Source of the DNA: JANMMJ01 sp964543235
Lineage (GTDB): Bacteria; Pseudomonadota; Alphaproteobacteria; Rhizobiales; Aestuariivirgaceae
DNA length: 64,000 nt
Assembly: GCA_964543235.1 (NCBI GenBank)
Contig: CAZIXE010000016.1
Span: 1 to 64,000, forward strand
Reading direction: 5' to 3'
Shown here: positions 46,529 to 56,091 of the stretch, piece after piece
Position numbering within the stretch: position 1 is the stretch's first letter
Layout of the letters: each line of letters opens with the position of its first letter
Made by a program: the position numbers and the translations under genes
The notes under the pieces: generated by a model
The model's input: only the letters and a program-made list of their open reading frames with translations
Databases searched by the model: none
Told to the model about the DNA's origin: nothing

Positions 46529-48790
46529 ATGTCGGGGAACGGCTCAGAGCGGATGGCTGCGGTGCGGCGGCGCTGGCTTACGGCTTCCGCCGGCGCGCTT
46601 GCGGTGGCCGCCACAATCGCCGTTGGCGCCGGCAATCTGCTGGCCTCGACCGAACAGCCGGACATGAGGGTCCGCCCCATTCTCAAGACGCCGCCCAAGG
46701 GAACCCGCGTCAACGTCGACGCCGACCGGATCGTCTATGACGCCCGGACCCGCATTGCGACGGCGACCGGCCAGGTGGTCATCACCTATGGCCAATACGA
46801 GTTGGTGGCCACGCGGGTGACCTATGACATCCGCAACGACAAGCTCACGGCGAATGGCAATATCCGGCTGAAGGAGCCGGGCGGGAACATCCTCGAAGCC
46901 GACGAAGCCGAACTCCGCAATCGCTTTCGCGACGGCTTTGCCCGCCACCTCATGCTGCTGCTGACCAATGACGCATCCGTCACTGCCGATTATGCGCAGC
47001 GCAGCGACGGCTATCTCACCGTCTATGACAATGTGACCTACACGCGCTGCAAGCGCTGCCCCGACCCGGGCAAGGCGCCCTTCTGGCAGTTGCGCTCCGA
47101 ACAGGTCACGCACGACGAGCGCGAAGGCACCATTTACCACAAGAACGCCTCGCTGGAATTGGGTGGCGTACCGGTATTCACCCTGCCCTATCTTTCCCAC
47201 CCCGACCCGACCGTCGATCGCCGCACGGGTTTTCTGGTGCCGGTCGGCCGCTACACCGATGCCTACGGCGTCGGTGTCGAGATTCCCTACTTCTGGGCGC
47301 CGGCACCGAATTACGACTTGACCTTCCGGCCGCTCATCACCAGCAAGCAGGGACTGGTAGCCCAGGCCGAATGGCGGCACGCGCTGCCGTCAGGCCGCTA
47401 TTCGATTGGCGGCGCCGGCGTCTACCAGCTGACCGAGGACGAGCCGCCCGGCGACACCACATGGCGTGGCGCGCTGCAGACGGAGGGCCGGTTCCGGTTG
47501 GCGCCAAACTGGCATTATGGCTGGGAAGGCACGCTGGTCTCCGACGACACCTTCCTCAGACGCTATGATATCGACGATTCCGACGAGGCCATCAGCCGCC
47601 TCTATGTCGACGGCATCGATGACCGCAACTACTTTTCGGTCCAGGCCCTGCACTTCCGCAGCCTGATCCCGGCGGTGGAACAGGATCACATCCCCGTTGC
47701 CGCGCCCTATATCCAGCAGAGCTTTACGTTCGAGCGGCCGGTGCTGGGCGGCGAACTGGGACTCGATTCGAGTGCCTACAGCGTCTACCGCGAGGATCCG
47801 CTCTCGGCCTTCACCGGTATCGATCTCGCCGAGCGCCAGACGCGCGCCACCAGCAACCTGCATTGGAAGCGCCAGACCATCCTCGATGGCGGCCAGATCA
47901 TCGAACCCTTCGCGGAACTGCGCGCCGACTTCTACATGACCGAGGACCTGCCCGGCGGCACCGCCGATACCGACACCACGGTCAGGGTGCTGCCCCAGGC
48001 CGGTGTCGACATGCGCTGGCCCTTCTTCACGGCGACTGAGGGCGGGCGCCATGTTCTCTCGCCCGTGGCCCAGGTGATTGTTTCGGGCAGCGAGAGGAAT
48101 GACGACGACATCAGCAACGAGGATGCGATCACGCTGAACTTCGACCATTCCAGCGTCTTTCTCCATGACCGCTTCACCGGCTATGACCGCTATGAGGGCG
48201 GCTTGAGGGCCAACGCCGGCCTGCTCTATACCTTTCTCGACGATGATGGTGGCTTCTTCCGCTTCAGCATGGGCGAGTCGTTTCACCTCGCCGGCGACAA
48301 CAGCTTTGTGGATGGCTCCGGCCTCGACAGCGCCCGTTCCGATATCGTCACGGCGGTGGCATGGCAGCCCAATGAGAATCTCACCTTCAACTACCAGATG
48401 CGCTTTGCCGAGGACCTGTCCGCCATCAGCTTGCACCAGGGCGGCATTGGCCTCACTTTCGACAGGATTTCCGGATCATTGAACTATCTCGACATCGATG
48501 CGGAGCCCGCCTATGGCCGGGCTGAAGCCGAGCGCCAGGTCTGGGGCAACCTCAAATACAGCTGGGAAAACGGCTGGAGCGTGTTCGCTGGCCTGCGCTT
48601 CGATGTCAAGGATACGAACGTGGTCGACGACAGCTTTGGCATTGGATACGAAAACGAGTGCACCAGCATCGCCCTGACCTACAAGGAAGACTACGACAGT
48701 GACGTTAGCGACGATGTCGAGCGGTCGGTGTTCCTGCGCGTCGAACTGAAGACGCTGGGTTCGGCGACTGTCGGATCGCAGGTGAACTGA
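46529..48790 (+). CDS. lptD: LPS-assembly outer membrane protein LptD
   Basis: LptD inserts lipopolysaccharide into the outer leaflet with LptE. In the 753-residue product, an N-terminal OstA-like domain (about 55-180, with VDADRIVYDARTRIATATG and TANGNIRLKEPGGN) is followed by the LptD beta-barrel domain to the end. Family motifs include TYTRCKRCPDP and LPYLSHPDPTVDRRTGFL. A signal-anchor-like hydrophobic stretch is at about residues 14-35. The C-terminal NECTSIALTYKEDYD ends in the usual barrel strand. Two Cys in the CKRC motif and a late Cys suggest disulfides. Downstream surA-pdxA-rsmA form an operon; lptF and lptG, usual in front, are absent from this interval. Confidence 0.93.
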   Translation: MSGNGSERMAAVRRRWLTASAGALAVAATIAVGAGNLLASTEQPDMRVRPILKTPPKGTRVNVDADRIVYDARTRIATATGQVVITYGQYELVATRVTYDIRNDKLTANGNIRLKEPGGNILEADEAELRNRFRDGFARHLMLLLTNDASVTADYAQRSDGYLTVYDNVTYTRCKRCPDPGKAPFWQLRSEQVTHDEREGTIYHKNASLELGGVPVFTLPYLSHPDPTVDRRTGFLVPVGRYTDAYGVGVEIPYFWAPAPNYDLTFRPLITSKQGLVAQAEWRHALPSGRYSIGGAGVYQLTEDEPPGDTTWRGALQTEGRFRLAPNWHYGWEGTLVSDDTFLRRYDIDDSDEAISRLYVDGIDDRNYFSVQALHFRSLIPAVEQDHIPVAAPYIQQSFTFERPVLGGELGLDSSAYSVYREDPLSAFTGIDLAERQTRATSNLHWKRQTILDGGQIIEPFAELRADFYMTEDLPGGTADTDTTVRVLPQAGVDMRWPFFTATEGGRHVLSPVAQVIVSGSERNDDDISNEDAITLNFDHSSVFLHDRFTGYDRYEGGLRANAGLLYTFLDDDGGFFRFSMGESFHLAGDNSFVDGSGLDSARSDIVTAVAWQPNENLTFNYQMRFAEDLSAISLHQGGIGLTFDRISGSLNYLDIDAEPAYGRAEAERQVWGNLKYSWENGWSVFAGLRFDVKDTNVVDDSFGIGYENECTSIALTYKEDYDSDVSDDVERSVFLRVELKTLGSATVGSQVN

Positions 48791-48795
48791 ACACG

Positions 48796-49800
48796 ATGAA
48801 CCGGATTGCGCGACTGTTCGCCCTGCTGGGCCTTGGCATGATCATGGCCGCGATGACAGTGACGCCGGGACCCGCCGCATGGGCTGAAGGCCAGGGCGTT
48901 CTGGCGACTGTCAATGACAAGCCGGTCACCTCCTTTGACGTCGAGCAGCGCATCAAGCTGCTGCAGGTGCTCGGCGATGGCAGGTCCACGGCGGAACTGC
49001 GCAAGCGCGCCCTGCAGTCGGCGATCGACGATATCGTCAAGCGTGAGGAGGCGCTTAAGCGGAAGATCGAACCGACCGAAGAGCAGATCAACCGGCAGGT
49101 GGCGCGGATCGCCAAGGGCATGGGCACAACCCCGGAGGGGCTGGCCGGCAAGCTCAAGGCCAAGGGCATTTCCATGACCGCGCTCAAGAACTATGTGTCC
49201 GCGCAGATCGCGCTCAGCCGCATCATGGGTGCCAAATCCGAAACCAGGATCGAGGCGGACCAGGCCGAGGTCGACCGCCGCTACAACAAGATCAAGGCCG
49301 AATATAACAAGATGCTGAACGATCCGCGCCTAAAACCGGTGACCGTCTATCAGCTGCTGGAGATTACCCTGCCGCTCGACGCCATGGGCGATGCCAACGA
49401 CCAGCAGATGCTGATGTCGCGGGCGATCGAGGCGCAGCAGGTCATGAAGCGTTTCACCGGCTGCAAGAGCGCCAGGGCCGCGGCCGAGGGCATTTTCAAC
49501 GTTAAGGTTGGCAAGCCGTTTGATGCCGATGGTTCCAAGATACCCAAGGAACTGAAAGCGATTCTCGACAAGACCGGTCCCGGCAAGGCGATCGGGCCTG
49601 TGCGCAACAAGACCGCCCTGCAGGTAATCGGCTTCTGCGGCACCCGCACGGTCAAGCCGCAAAAGCCCGAACTGCCGCCGCGCGAGGCGGTGGAGAATGC
49701 CGTGCTCAACGAGGCCTACGAGAAGCAGCAGGACAGTTTCATGGCGGAACTGCGCCAGAAGGTCTATATCGAATACAAGGGCGCGAGCCAGTCGCAGTGA
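48796..49800 (+). CDS. surA: SurA-type periplasmic chaperone / peptidyl-prolyl isomerase
   Basis: 334 residues with an N-terminal signal peptide (about 1-34, ending AWAEG), the SurA N-terminal chaperone segment (VLATVNDKPVTSFDVEQRI), and one parvulin-like domain region near residues 175-285 that is rather diverged (HVLEI-type motifs are weak; PVTVYQLLEI is seen instead). It helps outer-membrane proteins such as LptD fold. It starts 5 bp after the lptD stop and its last four bases overlap the pdxA GTG start. The diverged isomerase domain suggests a chaperone more than an enzyme. Confidence 0.87.
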   Translation: MNRIARLFALLGLGMIMAAMTVTPGPAAWAEGQGVLATVNDKPVTSFDVEQRIKLLQVLGDGRSTAELRKRALQSAIDDIVKREEALKRKIEPTEEQINRQVARIAKGMGTTPEGLAGKLKAKGISMTALKNYVSAQIALSRIMGAKSETRIEADQAEVDRRYNKIKAEYNKMLNDPRLKPVTVYQLLEITLPLDAMGDANDQQMLMSRAIEAQQVMKRFTGCKSARAAAEGIFNVKVGKPFDADGSKIPKELKAILDKTGPGKAIGPVRNKTALQVIGFCGTRTVKPQKPELPPREAVENAVLNEAYEKQQDSFMAELRQKVYIEYKGASQSQ

Positions 49801-50801
49801 CAGGCGGCAAGCCTCTCGTTGTCACCCTGGGCGAACCGGCGGGCATCGGACCCGACATCGTGCTGCTGGCCTGGACGCGGCTGCATGAGGAGCCAACCGC
49901 CGCCTTTGCGGTGCTGGGCGATGTTGATCTCTTGCAGAGCCGGGCCGCACAGCTTGGACTTCACGTCCCGCTGACGGCCATTGACGATCCCGCAGCGGCC
50001 ACGACCGGCTTCCGTCAGTCCCTGCCCGTACTGCACCGCCGGGCTGAAACTCTGCCAACGCCCGGCACGATTGCCACTGCCAATGCCCGCTTCGTCACGT
50101 CACTCATTGCCGAGGCTGTCGATCTGGCGCTCGGCGGGGTCGTCTCCGGCATTGTCACCGGCCCGATCCAGAAGGAGGCGCTCTACGGCTCCGGATTCCG
50201 CTTCGAGGGCCACACCGACTATCTGGCCGCTCTCGCCCGCGCTGCAGGCCACCCGGCAACGCCGGCCATGATGCTCGTGGCCGGCGATCTCCGCACCGTG
50301 CCCGTGACCGTCCACATCCCGCTAAGGGAAGTCGCGGAAGTGCTCACGGCCGAGGCCATCGTCAGTCAGGCCCTTGTCGTCTCCCGGGATCTGCGCAAAT
50401 GGTTCGCGATTGCGGCGCCGCGTATCGGCGTCACCGGCCTCAATCCGCATGCCGGAGAAAGCGGCAGCATCGGCCGCGAGGATATCGACGTGATCGTGCC
50501 GGCGCTCGCGCGCCTGCGGGCCGCGGGTCTTGACGTCACCGGCCCGATCCCGGCCGATACCGCCTTCCATGCCGAAGCCAGGTCCCGCTTCGATGTCATC
50601 ATCTGCATGTATCACGACCAGGCGCTGATCCCGGTCAAGACTCTCGATTTCCACGGCGGCGTCAACGTGACTCTCGGTCTGCCGTTCATCCGCACGTCGC
50701 CCGACCATGGCACGGCCCTGTCCCTGGCGGGCACCGGCAAGGCCAATCCGCGGAGCTTCATGGCCGCCCTCGCCATGGCGCGGCAGATGGCCGGGCCATG
50801 A
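49797..50801 (+). CDS. pdxA: 4-hydroxythreonine-4-phosphate dehydrogenase
   Basis: Pyridoxal 5'-phosphate synthesis: oxidises 4-phosphohydroxy-L-threonine. The 334-residue length is normal. Motifs: LGEPAGIGPDIVLLAW near the start, IVTGPIQKEALYGSGF, GHTDYLA, NPHAGESG and CMYHDQALIPVKT, then LPFIRTSPDHGTALSLAGTG. The start is a GTG at 49797 overlapping the surA stop (GTGA). It is in the conserved order lptD-surA-pdxA-rsmA; all overlap or nearly overlap, so co-translated. Confidence 0.95.
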   Translation: MTGGKPLVVTLGEPAGIGPDIVLLAWTRLHEEPTAAFAVLGDVDLLQSRAAQLGLHVPLTAIDDPAAATTGFRQSLPVLHRRAETLPTPGTIATANARFVTSLIAEAVDLALGGVVSGIVTGPIQKEALYGSGFRFEGHTDYLAALARAAGHPATPAMMLVAGDLRTVPVTVHIPLREVAEVLTAEAIVSQALVVSRDLRKWFAIAAPRIGVTGLNPHAGESGSIGREDIDVIVPALARLRAAGLDVTGPIPADTAFHAEARSRFDVIICMYHDQALIPVKTLDFHGGVNVTLGLPFIRTSPDHGTALSLAGTGKANPRSFMAALAMARQMAGP

Positions 50802-51670
50802 CCGGCGATGATCTGCCGCCGCTGCGCGAGGTGATCGCCCGGCACGGTCTGGCAGCCCGCAAGGGGCTGGGCCAGAATTTCCTCTTCGATCTCAACCTGA
50901 CGCGGCGGATCGCCCGCGCCGCCCTGCCCCTCGCCGGCGTCACCGTTGTCGAAGTGGGACCTGGGCCCGGCGGCCTTACTCGCGCGCTGCTGCTCGAAGG
51001 GGCCGGGCATGTCGTGGCCGTGGAACGCGACGCACGGGTCCTGCCGGCCCTGGCCGAGATTGCCGCCGCCTATTCCGGCCGGCTTGATGTCCTGCATGCC
51101 GATGCCACGACCATCAACTGGCGGGATATTGTCCGCGGGCCCGCGAAGATCGTCGCCAACCTGCCCTACAATGTCGCAACCCCCCTGCTCGTCGGCTGGC
51201 TCGCCGGACCCTGGCCGCCCTGGTACGAATCGATGACGCTGATGTTCCAGAGGGAAGTTGCCGAACGGATCGTGGCGCCAGCTGGCAGTCCGGCCTATGG
51301 CCGGCTCTCGGTGCTGAGTCAGTGGCGCTGCCGGGTGCGCAAGCTTTTCGATGTGCATCGCAGCGCCTTCACACCGCCGCCCAAGGTCACTTCGGCTCTG
51401 GTCCAGTTCCTGCCGCGCGCGCAGTGCCAGCCGGCCTGCGACGTGGCCATGCTGGAGAAGGTGACGGCTGCTGCCTTTGGCCAGCGCCGCAAGATGCTGC
51501 GATCGAGTCTCAAGAGCCTGACCGCCGAGGCCGAAACACTGTTGAAACTGGCGGCGATCGACGGCGCGTTGCGCGCCGAACAGCTGGCGGTGGCCGACTT
51601 CGCCCGCCTTGCACTCTGCGCCGCGGAACTCGATCTGTCGCCTGCTACAGATCCTTCGTCAGCCGTCTGA
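50798..51670 (+). CDS. rsmA: 16S rRNA dimethyladenosine transferase RsmA
   Basis: Dimethylates two adjacent adenines near the 3' end of 16S rRNA during small-subunit assembly. The 290-residue product has the SAM site VEVGPGPGGLT, the acidic segment VERDARVLPAL, DATTIN, and the catalytic NLPYNVATPLL. The C-terminal domain is complete. ATG 50798 overlaps the pdxA stop (ATGA). The 3' end overlaps the convergent gmk gene (51645-51670). Confidence 0.95.
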   Translation: MTGDDLPPLREVIARHGLAARKGLGQNFLFDLNLTRRIARAALPLAGVTVVEVGPGPGGLTRALLLEGAGHVVAVERDARVLPALAEIAAAYSGRLDVLHADATTINWRDIVRGPAKIVANLPYNVATPLLVGWLAGPWPPWYESMTLMFQREVAERIVAPAGSPAYGRLSVLSQWRCRVRKLFDVHRSAFTPPPKVTSALVQFLPRAQCQPACDVAMLEKVTAAAFGQRRKMLRSSLKSLTAEAETLLKLAAIDGALRAEQLAVADFARLALCAAELDLSPATDPSSAV

Positions 51671-52295
51671 CGAAATCGGTGAGCCCCACCTGGCGGCGCC
51701 GGCGCAGCCGTTCGGCGGTGAGAATGGCGGCAATTTGCGCGCTTGCGTCTTCGATATCGTCATTGACGATGACATAGTCGTATTCTGGCCAGTGGCTGAT
51801 CTCGCGCGAGGCCTCGGCCATGCGCCTGGCCACGGTCGCGGCAGAGTCCTGGGCGCGCCGGATCAGCCGCTCGCGCAACTCTTCGGCCGAGGGCGGCAGG
51901 ATGAAGATGCGCACCAGATCGTCCTCCATGGCCTGCGCCAGCTGCTGCGTGCCCTGCCAGTCGATGTCGAAAAGCACATCCCGCCCCTGCTTCAGAGCCT
52001 TCTCGACGGGCCCGCGCGGCGTGCCGTAGTAATTGCCGAACACTTCCGCATACTCCAGCAGCTCGCCGGCATCGCGCATGCCCATGAAGGCCTTTTCCGA
52101 GATGAAGAAATAGTCGCGGCCGTCCCTCTCGCCGGGGCGCGGCTGGCGGGTGGTCACGGAAATCGACATCGAAACATTGCTGTCGCTCTCGAGCAGGCGG
52201 CGCGACAGGGTGGTTTTGCCCGCGCCCGATGGCGAAGACATCACCAGCAACAGACCGCGGCGGGAGATCCTGGTTGCCGGTCCCTGGCTATTCAA
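51645..52295 (-). CDS. gmk: guanylate kinase
   Basis: Phosphorylates GMP to GDP. The 216-residue product has P-loop SSPSGAGKTT at 20-29, SVTTRQPRPGERDGRDYFF, FGNYYGTPRGPVE and the lid region RLIRRAQDSAATVARRM. Slightly longer N-terminus than usual (MNSQGPATRISRR). It is the last gene of the minus-strand operon fabD-fabG-acpP-fabF-mltG-yicC-gmk, starting 8 bp inside yicC's 3' end. The tail overlaps rsmA by 26 bp; the overlap of convergent genes is unusual but seen in this group. Confidence 0.95.
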   Translation of the reverse strand: MNSQGPATRISRRGLLLVMSSPSGAGKTTLSRRLLESDSNVSMSISVTTRQPRPGERDGRDYFFISEKAFMGMRDAGELLEYAEVFGNYYGTPRGPVEKALKQGRDVLFDIDWQGTQQLAQAMEDDLVRIFILPPSAEELRERLIRRAQDSAATVARRMAEASREISHWPEYDYVIVNDDIEDASAQIAAILTAERLRRRRQVGLTDFVRRLTKDL

Positions 52296-53175
52296 CGTTC
52301 TGCACCTGCTCTCGCATCTGGTCGATCACCGCCTTGAGTTCGAGCCCGATCTGGGTGAGCGATCTGTCCGATGCCTTTGAACACAAAGTGTTTGCTTCCC
52401 GGTTAAACTCCTGGGCCAGGAACTCGAACGACCGGCCGGCCGGCTCTCCTGAGACCAGCAACTGGCGTGCCGCCTCGATATGGGCGAACAGGCGGTCGAT
52501 CTCCTCCTGGATATCCGCGCGCGTTGCAAGCAGCACGGCTTCCTGGTGCAGCCGGTCGGCATCGAAGGACGAGTTTGCCGTCATGAGCCGGGCCACCTGC
52601 TCGGCCAGGCGCTTGCCGATGGCCTCCGGCGCGCGGGCCGGGCTGTCGCGCGCCGCGGCGGTCAGTTCCGCGATCCGGTCGAGCTGCCTTGCCACAACGG
52701 CGGTGAGCTTGCCGCCTTCGGCCCGCCGGATGTCGCGTAGCGTGGCAAGCGCCTCGTCGAGAGAAGACAGGAGTTGCCTGTCGCGCGCCGCGGCCTGCGC
52801 TTCGTCTTCGGCGATCGGTACGGTTTCGAGAATGCCGCGCAGGCCGAGCAGCCCCTCGATGCGGGGCGGGTCGCTGCCGGTCTGGCGCGCCAGGCGTTCG
52901 CAGAGGTCGAGCACCTGCTGCAGGGCGGTTTCATTCACCACGATCATCTCGCGCGCCGGCCCGCCATCGGCCGTCAGGCTGACCTGCACATTGCCGCGTT
53001 TCAGCGCCCGCGAAACCCGGTCGCGCACCTGGATTTCGAGATGCTCGAGGCCGGGCGGCAGGCGGCTGCGCACGTCCAGCGCCTTGCCGTTGACGCTCTT
53101 GATGTCCCATTGCCAATGGAAACCGTCATACGCACCGCTGGCCCGGGCGTAGCCGGTCATGCTCGAAAGCGTCAT
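52288..53175 (-). CDS. yicC: YicC family endoribonuclease / stress-induced protein
   Basis: 295 residues of the YicC/YloC family, which now includes endoribonucleases that cleave RNA. N-terminal YicC domain (MTLSSMTGYARASG... IKSVNGKALDVRSRLPPG, about 1-155) and a C-terminal DUF1732 domain with the conserved FLAQEFNREANTLCSKA. I chose the ATG at 53175, the canonical start in this family, and not the longer open frame. It overlaps gmk at the 3' end and lies 72 bp after mltG. Confidence 0.92.
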   Translation of the reverse strand: MTLSSMTGYARASGAYDGFHWQWDIKSVNGKALDVRSRLPPGLEHLEIQVRDRVSRALKRGNVQVSLTADGGPAREMIVVNETALQQVLDLCERLARQTGSDPPRIEGLLGLRGILETVPIAEDEAQAAARDRQLLSSLDEALATLRDIRRAEGGKLTAVVARQLDRIAELTAAARDSPARAPEAIGKRLAEQVARLMTANSSFDADRLHQEAVLLATRADIQEEIDRLFAHIEAARQLLVSGEPAGRSFEFLAQEFNREANTLCSKASDRSLTQIGLELKAVIDQMREQVQNVE

Positions 53176-53247
53176 TGAAACCGCCGATTCGTTGTCCCTT
53201 TGAAAGTCTACCGTCCGCACCGTGGTGCGCCAAGGGAACTGCGCAGG

Positions 53248-54705
53248 CTACGGGCGCTTCGGCTTGGGCATCGGGATGGGGACGGGGCGATTGGCAATCA
53301 TGATGACATCGCCCGGCTTGCGCTCCGGTTCGGCAGCGATCGGCCTGGGCTTGACCTGCGGTGTGGGAGCACTGGCCGGCGCAGCCGCGCCCGCCTCCCC
53401 CGCACCCTCGCTGGCCACCGCAGCGGTGGGGCTGGCCGGTTCACCGAACAGCGGATCGGCAGCCGGCTCAGGCTCGGCGGCGGGTTTTGCCGCCGGTGCG
53501 GCAGCATTGTCGGGCTGGACCGTGGCCATGTCGGGCAGGGCCGGCGTTTCGACCTTGGTTTCGGCGGACTCTGCGGCTTCCGCTTCCGCGGCCTCCTGCG
53601 GCGCGGCTGGCGGCGTCGCCGCGGCGGCTTCCAGTTCCGCCTCCTGGGCGGCAATCAGTGCCCGGTTGCGCTCGATGTTCCGCCATTTCTGCACATTGGC
53701 ATTATGCTCCGCGAGGGTCTCGGCGAAGGCATGGCCGCCCGACCCGTCGGCCACGAAATAGATCGCCCGGCTGGCTGACGGGTTGAGCACGGCCTCCAGC
53801 GCGGCGCGGCCCGGGTTGGCGATCGGTCCGGGCGGCAGGCCGGTGACCTGATAGGTGTTGTAGGGGGTCTGGCCGGCGATATCGGCCTTGCTGAGCGGCC
53901 GGTCGAGCTTGCCCTTGCCGCCCACCAGCCCATAGATGATGGTCGGATCGGACTGCAGCTTCATGTTCTTCCTGAGCCGGTTCGAGAACACTGCCGCGAC
54001 GTCGGGCCGTTCTTCGGGAATGGCGGTCTCCTTCTCGACGATCGAGGCCAGGATCACGGCCTCCTGCGGCGTCTTGACCGCCGCTGTCGGGCTGCGCGTG
54101 CTCCAGATTTCCTCGATCAGCCGGGTCTGGGCCTCGACCATTTCGCTGACCAGTTCGTCACGTGTCTTGCCGCGCCTGAACACGTAGGTCTCGGGGAGGA
54201 TTTCGCCTTCACCGGGCGTGATCGTCAGCTCGCCGGTCAGAACGTCATTCTCGCGCACCCGGGCAAGCGCCATTTCGGTGGTCCAGCCCTCGGGTATGGT
54301 CAGCTTGTAAACGATCGATTTGCCGGAGGCGATGATGTTCATGACGTCGCGGATGCTGGCGCGGGCCGGAAACTCGTACTCGCCGGCCTTGAGCCGGCCG
54401 CGGGCACCCGTCACCAGGGCGGCGATCGAGAACACGCGGTCATCGGCAATGATGCCGTGCTGTTCAAGCTGTGCGGCGATCTCCGGCGCGCCGAGCCCCT
54501 TGCCGATCTCGAAAATCTTCGGCGCCTGCAGCGGTCCCTCGGCGACGTAACTGCGATAGCCGATGAGGCCGGCGGCGGTGAGCGCCACTACCCCCAGCGC
54601 AATCAGCAGGAACAGCGACACGAACACCCGGCTGACGGCCGAACGCCGCTGCCGCTGAAGCTTGCTTTCGCCCAGACGCTGCTGCTGTCGTCTCTTGCCC
54701 TTCAC
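53248..54705 (-). CDS. mltG: endolytic murein transglycosylase MltG
   Basis: Terminates glycan strand elongation in peptidoglycan; inner-membrane lytic transglycosylase of the YceG family. The 485-residue product has one membrane segment (about 28-50), the LysM-like region, and the catalytic core: LPETYVFRRG, VILASIVEKET with catalytic Glu at 224, and NTYQVTGLPPGPIANPG. A long Ala/Pro/Glu-rich C-terminal extension (about 350-485) ends in a basic Pro-rich tail, PIPMPKPKRP. The N-terminus has a basic, Gln/Arg-rich cytoplasmic segment. It lies between fabF and yicC. Confidence 0.93.
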   Translation of the reverse strand: MKGKRRQQQRLGESKLQRQRRSAVSRVFVSLFLLIALGVVALTAAGLIGYRSYVAEGPLQAPKIFEIGKGLGAPEIAAQLEQHGIIADDRVFSIAALVTGARGRLKAGEYEFPARASIRDVMNIIASGKSIVYKLTIPEGWTTEMALARVRENDVLTGELTITPGEGEILPETYVFRRGKTRDELVSEMVEAQTRLIEEIWSTRSPTAAVKTPQEAVILASIVEKETAIPEERPDVAAVFSNRLRKNMKLQSDPTIIYGLVGGKGKLDRPLSKADIAGQTPYNTYQVTGLPPGPIANPGRAALEAVLNPSASRAIYFVADGSGGHAFAETLAEHNANVQKWRNIERNRALIAAQEAELEAAAATPPAAPQEAAEAEAAESAETKVETPALPDMATVQPDNAAAPAAKPAAEPEPAADPLFGEPASPTAAVASEGAGEAGAAAPASAPTPQVKPRPIAAEPERKPGDVIMIANRPVPIPMPKPKRP

Positions 54706-54724
54706 GGGTTCCTCTGGCCGGCCG

Positions 54725-55990
54725 TCAGGCCGCGTACCTGCGCATGATCAACGATGCGTTTGTACCACCAAAACCAAAGGAATTGGACAGAACTGTGTTG
54801 ATTTCCCGGCGCTTGGCCTTGAGCGGCACGAGATCGATGGGGGTTTCCACCGAAGGATTCTCGAGATTGAGGGTCGGCGGTGCGACATTGTCCCGGATGG
54901 CGAGGATCGAGAAGATGGCCTCGACCGCCCCGGCCGCGCCCAGCAGATGCCCGATCGACGACTTTGTCGACGACATCGACACGCCCTCTGGCCTGTTGCC
55001 GAGCAGGCGCTCGACAGCACGCAGTTCGATCTCGTCGCCGAGCGGCGTCGAAGTGCCATGGGCGTTGATATAGTCGATCTCATGGGCCGGGATCTGCGCG
55101 CGCTTCAGCGCTGCCTGCATGCAGCGGAAGGCGCCATCGCCATCCGCTGACGGAGCGGTGATATGGTAGGCGTCGCCGGACAGCCCGTAGCCCACCACCT
55201 CCGCATAGATCTTTGCACCGCGCGCCTTGGCGTGTTCGAGCTCCTCAAGCACCACGACGCCGGCACCCTCGCCCATCACGAAGCCGTCGCGGTCGCGGTC
55301 ATAGGGTCGCGAGCCGCGCTTCGGCTCGTCGTTGAACTTGGTGGCGAGCGCCTTGCAGGCGATGAATCCGGCGATGCCGAGCCGTGAAATGGCCGACTCC
55401 GCGCCGCCGGCGATCATCACGTCGGCATCACCCAGGGCGATGAGGCGTGAAGCATCGCCGATCGCGTGCGATCCGGTGGCGCAGGCGGTCACCACCGAGT
55501 GGTTCGGCCCCTTGGCGCCGAGTTCTATCGACACGATGCCGGAAGCGAGATTGATCAGCGCACCCGGAATGAAGAAGGGGCTGACGCGCCGCGGCCCCTT
55601 TTCAGCGAGCAGCAGCGATGTCGCCTCGATGCTCGGCAGGCCGCCGATTCCCGATCCGATCAGTACGCCGGTGGCGTATTTCTCGTCCTCGGTCCTGGGT
55701 GCCCAGCCCGAATCCTGCACGGCCTGCTTGGCCGCCGCAAATGCGTAGATGATGAAGTCGTCATAGCGGCGCTGGTCCTTGTGTTCCATCCACAGATCGG
55801 CGTTGAAGGTGCCGTTGCTGCCATCGCCGCGCCTGACTTCGCAGGCGATCTTGCACGGCATGTCGGAAGCATCGAAACGGGAAATGGGGCCGGCGCCCGA
55901 TTCTCCGGCGATGAGGCGGCTCCAGCTTTCCTCGACCCCGCCGGCCAGCGGCGACACCAGTCCCAGACCCGTGACTACGACTCTGCGCAT
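54725..55990 (-). CDS. fabF: 3-oxoacyl-ACP synthase II (beta-ketoacyl-ACP synthase)
   Basis: Condenses malonyl-ACP with acyl-ACP in elongation of fatty acids. In the 421-residue product, the catalytic Cys is in VTACATGSHAIGD, the first His in INAHGTSTPLGD, and the second in SSTKSSIGHLLGAAG. The start MRRVVVTGLGLVSPL is the usual one; I use the ATG at 55990. Preceded by acpP and followed by mltG on the same strand. A hairpin with a short U-run (56014-56049) separates acpP and fabF. Confidence 0.97.
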   Translation of the reverse strand: MRRVVVTGLGLVSPLAGGVEESWSRLIAGESGAGPISRFDASDMPCKIACEVRRGDGSNGTFNADLWMEHKDQRRYDDFIIYAFAAAKQAVQDSGWAPRTEDEKYATGVLIGSGIGGLPSIEATSLLLAEKGPRRVSPFFIPGALINLASGIVSIELGAKGPNHSVVTACATGSHAIGDASRLIALGDADVMIAGGAESAISRLGIAGFIACKALATKFNDEPKRGSRPYDRDRDGFVMGEGAGVVVLEELEHAKARGAKIYAEVVGYGLSGDAYHITAPSADGDGAFRCMQAALKRAQIPAHEIDYINAHGTSTPLGDEIELRAVERLLGNRPEGVSMSSTKSSIGHLLGAAGAVEAIFSILAIRDNVAPPTLNLENPSVETPIDLVPLKAKRREINTVLSNSFGFGGTNASLIMRRYAA

Positions 55991-56013
55991 GAACCACTTC
56001 CCTGTCAGTTGCA

Positions 56014-56049
56014 CAAAAATTCGGAGGCAGGATGCGTCACCATCCTGCC
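56014..56049 (-). terminator. partial terminator after acpP
   Basis: On the minus strand GGCAGGATG (56049-56041) and CATCCTGCC (56034-56026) form a perfect 9-bp stem with a 6-base loop, followed by TCCGAATTTTTG. It lies 43 bp after the acpP stop, before fabF. The stem and U-run suggest partial termination giving an excess of acpP message, as often seen in fab operons. Confidence 0.65.
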
Positions 56050-56091
56050 CCCGCTACCGAATTGGCGATCACCGGAACGCGCAGGCGCCTC

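Noticed and set aside
54159..54164. A second CACGTG as a possible parS site
   Set aside because: Only the 6-bp core is present; flanks (cgtCACGTGtct) lack the TGTTT...AAACA arms and it lies inside mltG.
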